From NCBI GenBank assembly GCA_030591905.1, contig JAUVAE010000041.1, positions 1 to 6,308 of the forward strand: a DNA stretch of 6,308 bases, written 5' to 3'. Made by a program: the position numbers and the translations under genes. The stretch's first letter is position 1. Each line of letters opens with the position of its first letter. Of the stretch, positions 4,489-6,308 are shown one piece after another. Below the pieces are notes generated by a model. It made no database searches, was not told the DNA's origin, and saw only the letters and a list, made by a program, of their open reading frames with translations. Source of the DNA: Candidatus Komeilibacteria bacterium. GTDB lineage: Bacteria > Patescibacteriota > Patescibacteriia > UBA1558 > S5-K13.

Positions 4489-6308
4489 ATGAATAAAAAT
4501 AAGAAAAATATTCTTTGGTTTAATGAATTAGGAATAAAAGATGTTCCTTATGTGGGTGGTAAGAATGCTTCTTTAGGCGAGATGTATCGAAATTTAAAGA
4601 AAAAGGGAGTGCCGGTGCCAAATGGTTTTGCGGTTACTGCAGAAGCTTATAGATATTTTTTAAAGTATAATAAATTAGATAAAAAAATTAAGGACGCTTT
4701 GAAAGATTTGGATACAAATAAAATTTCTAATTTAAAAAAACGGGGTAAGAAAGTAAGGGAAATTATTTTAAGTGGTCAATTTCCAAAAGATTTAGAAAAA
4801 GATATTATTTTAGCTTATCAAGAGTTAGCTAAATTTTGTAAAATGTCAGCTTTAAATTTAGATGTTGCTGTGCGATCTTCAGCTACAGCAGAGGACTTAC
4901 CAGATGCTAGTTTTGCTGGACAACAAGAATCATATTTAAATGTTCAGGGAGAATACGCTTTATTAGAGTCATGCAAAAGATGTATGGCTTCTTTATTTAC
5001 CGATCGAGCCATTTCTTATCGAGTGGATAAAAAATTTGATCATTTTAAAATTGCTCTTTCTATAACAGTTCAAAAGATGGTGCGTTCTGATTTAGCTACT
5101 TCAGGAGTAATGTTTTCCATTGATACGGAGTCTGGTTTTGAAGATATTGTAGTCATTAATGCGGCTTATGGTCTAGGAGAGTATGTTGTTAAAGGAGTTA
5201 TAAATCCCGATGAATATCATGTTTATAAACCAACTTTAAAAAATAAATTTAATTCTATAATTGGTAAGGATGTTGGTTCTAAAGAAAAAAAATTAGTTTA
5301 TGCTACTGGGGGAACAGGAAGTACTCAAAATGTAGATGTTTCCGAAAATGATCAGTTAAAATTTGTTTTAAAAAATGAAGAGATAATGCAATTAGCAAAA
5401 TGGGCAGTAATTATTGAGGAACATTATAAGAGGCCAATGGATATGGAATGGGCTCAGGATGGAAAAACTGGAAAATTATTCATCGTTCAAGCTCGTCCTG
5501 AAACAGTCACTTCTCAAGAAAATAAAAATCTTTTGATTGAATATTTTATAAAAAATAGACCAAAGGAAATTTTAACTGGTCAGTCAGTTGGTAAAAAAAT
5601 AGGTCAAGGTTCAGTGAATGTTATTAAAAATGTTGATCAATTAGGAAGTTTTAAAGACGGTGAAGTTTTGGTTGCTGAAATGACAGATCCAGACTGGGAA
5701 CCAGTTATGAAAAAAGCGGCTGCGATTATTACTAACTCCGGTGGCCGAACTTGTCATGCTGCTATAGTTAGTAGAGAATTAGGAATTCCTTGTGTAGTCG
5801 GGACTAAAGAAGCAATGTCTAAACTAAAAAATAAGCAAAATATAACCGTTGATTGTTCGCAAGGAGAAGAGGGTTATGCTTATCAAGGATTAATTAAATT
5901 TACTAAAAAAGTAACAAATTTAAAAAATTTGAAAAAACCTAAAACTGTTAAAATCATGATGAATGTTGGTAATCCGCGCCAAGCTTTTAGGGATTCTATG
6001 CTTCCTAATGATGGAGTAGGATTAGCTAGACAAGAGTTTATAATTTCTAATTATATTAAAGTTCATCCTCTGGCTCTACTTAATTTCAAAGAAGTAAAAG
6101 ATAAAGAAGAAAGAGATATAATTAATAAATTAACTGTTAATTATAAATCCAAGCCAGATTTTTATGTAGAAAAATTAGCCGAAGGAATAGCTCGGATTGC
6201 GGCTGCTTTTTATCCTAAAGATGTGATTGTGCGATTGTCAGATTTTAAAACTAATGAATATGCAAATTTGATTGGCGGGAAATATTTTGAACCAAAAGAG
6301 GATAATCC
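4489..6308 (+). CDS. ppsA: Phosphoenolpyruvate synthase (pyruvate, water dikinase), 3' end outside window
   Basis: PEP synthase converts pyruvate, ATP and water to PEP, AMP and phosphate, the step that opens gluconeogenesis. The window shows 606 codons of a protein usually near 790 residues. Residues 1-340 are the ATP-binding domain: VGGKNASLGEM (22-32) and VAVRSSATAEDLPDASFAGQ (126-145) are the typical motifs, and FIVQARPETV closes it. The phosphohistidine domain follows, with catalytic His423 in GGRTCHAAIVSRELGIP; Thr421 two residues before it matches the site at which the PpsR regulatory kinase acts in E. coli. The TIM-barrel domain begins near 485 (GVGLARQEFI, then VRLSDFKTNEYANL), and its PEP-site second half lies beyond the window. 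The ATG at 4489 fits the family N-terminus. It has no Shine-Dalgarno sequence, and the gene sits 22 bases after the previous one. The truncation comes from the window edge, not from a mutation. Confidence 0.97.
   Translation, partial: MNKNKKNILWFNELGIKDVPYVGGKNASLGEMYRNLKKKGVPVPNGFAVTAEAYRYFLKYNKLDKKIKDALKDLDTNKISNLKKRGKKVREIILSGQFPKDLEKDIILAYQELAKFCKMSALNLDVAVRSSATAEDLPDASFAGQQESYLNVQGEYALLESCKRCMASLFTDRAISYRVDKKFDHFKIALSITVQKMVRSDLATSGVMFSIDTESGFEDIVVINAAYGLGEYVVKGVINPDEYHVYKPTLKNKFNSIIGKDVGSKEKKLVYATGGTGSTQNVDVSENDQLKFVLKNEEIMQLAKWAVIIEEHYKRPMDMEWAQDGKTGKLFIVQARPETVTSQENKNLLIEYFIKNRPKEILTGQSVGKKIGQGSVNVIKNVDQLGSFKDGEVLVAEMTDPDWEPVMKKAAAIITNSGGRTCHAAIVSRELGIPCVVGTKEAMSKLKNKQNITVDCSQGEEGYAYQGLIKFTKKVTNLKNLKKPKTVKIMMNVGNPRQAFRDSMLPNDGVGLARQEFIISNYIKVHPLALLNFKEVKDKEERDIINKLTVNYKSKPDFYVEKLAEGIARIAAAFYPKDVIVRLSDFKTNEYANLIGGKYFEPKEDN

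Noticed and set aside
6300..6308. Truncated or broken PEP synthase gene
   Set aside because: The frame is open and matches the family right up to the last base, so the missing part is simply beyond the window.

Overview
This AT-rich window carries protein genes on the + strand only. It looks like a chromosomal piece of a bacterium with a compact, low-GC genome, most likely a member of the Candidate Phyla Radiation (Patescibacteria). That placement is an inference. It rests on the A/T-loaded codon use, TAA as the stop of every gene whose end is visible, near-absence of Shine-Dalgarno sequences, GC-rich palindromic and low-complexity repeats in intergenic space, and a fermentative-type central carbon gene set. 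No in-frame TGA was needed to read any gene, so the standard bacterial code fits.

Layout: positions 1-399 are the last 132 codons of groEL, followed by a textbook intrinsic terminator (465-499). Positions 516-660 hold a cluster of nested palindromes that resembles a dispersed repeat or small mobile remnant. A probable extended -10 promoter (691-699) then drives an unrecognised acidic protein with four membrane segments (727-1605). After 144 bases of AT-rich spacer with two hairpins comes a small DUF4870/Tic20-like membrane protein (1750-2091). Next is a repeat-rich leader of 85 bases built from a tandem heptamer and its inverted copy.

The second half is a tight, same-strand run that is probably one operon: pyruvate kinase (2177-3610), a membrane protein with the lycopene cyclase domain architecture (3639-4466), and phosphoenolpyruvate synthase (4489 to the window end, about three quarters of the protein). 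Gaps are 28 and 22 bases. Pyruvate kinase and PEP synthase catalyse opposing steps at the PEP/pyruvate node, so the operon sits at the branch between glycolysis and gluconeogenesis. A carotenoid-cyclase-like membrane protein between them is the most unexpected part of the layout.

I did not find a CRISPR array, phage genes, transposase, tRNA or rRNA. No clearly new multi-gene system is visible. The best leads are the lycopene-cyclase-like gene in a carbon-metabolism operon, the palindromic repeats (one possibly inserted in frame in a coding region), and the potassium-independence signature of the pyruvate kinase.
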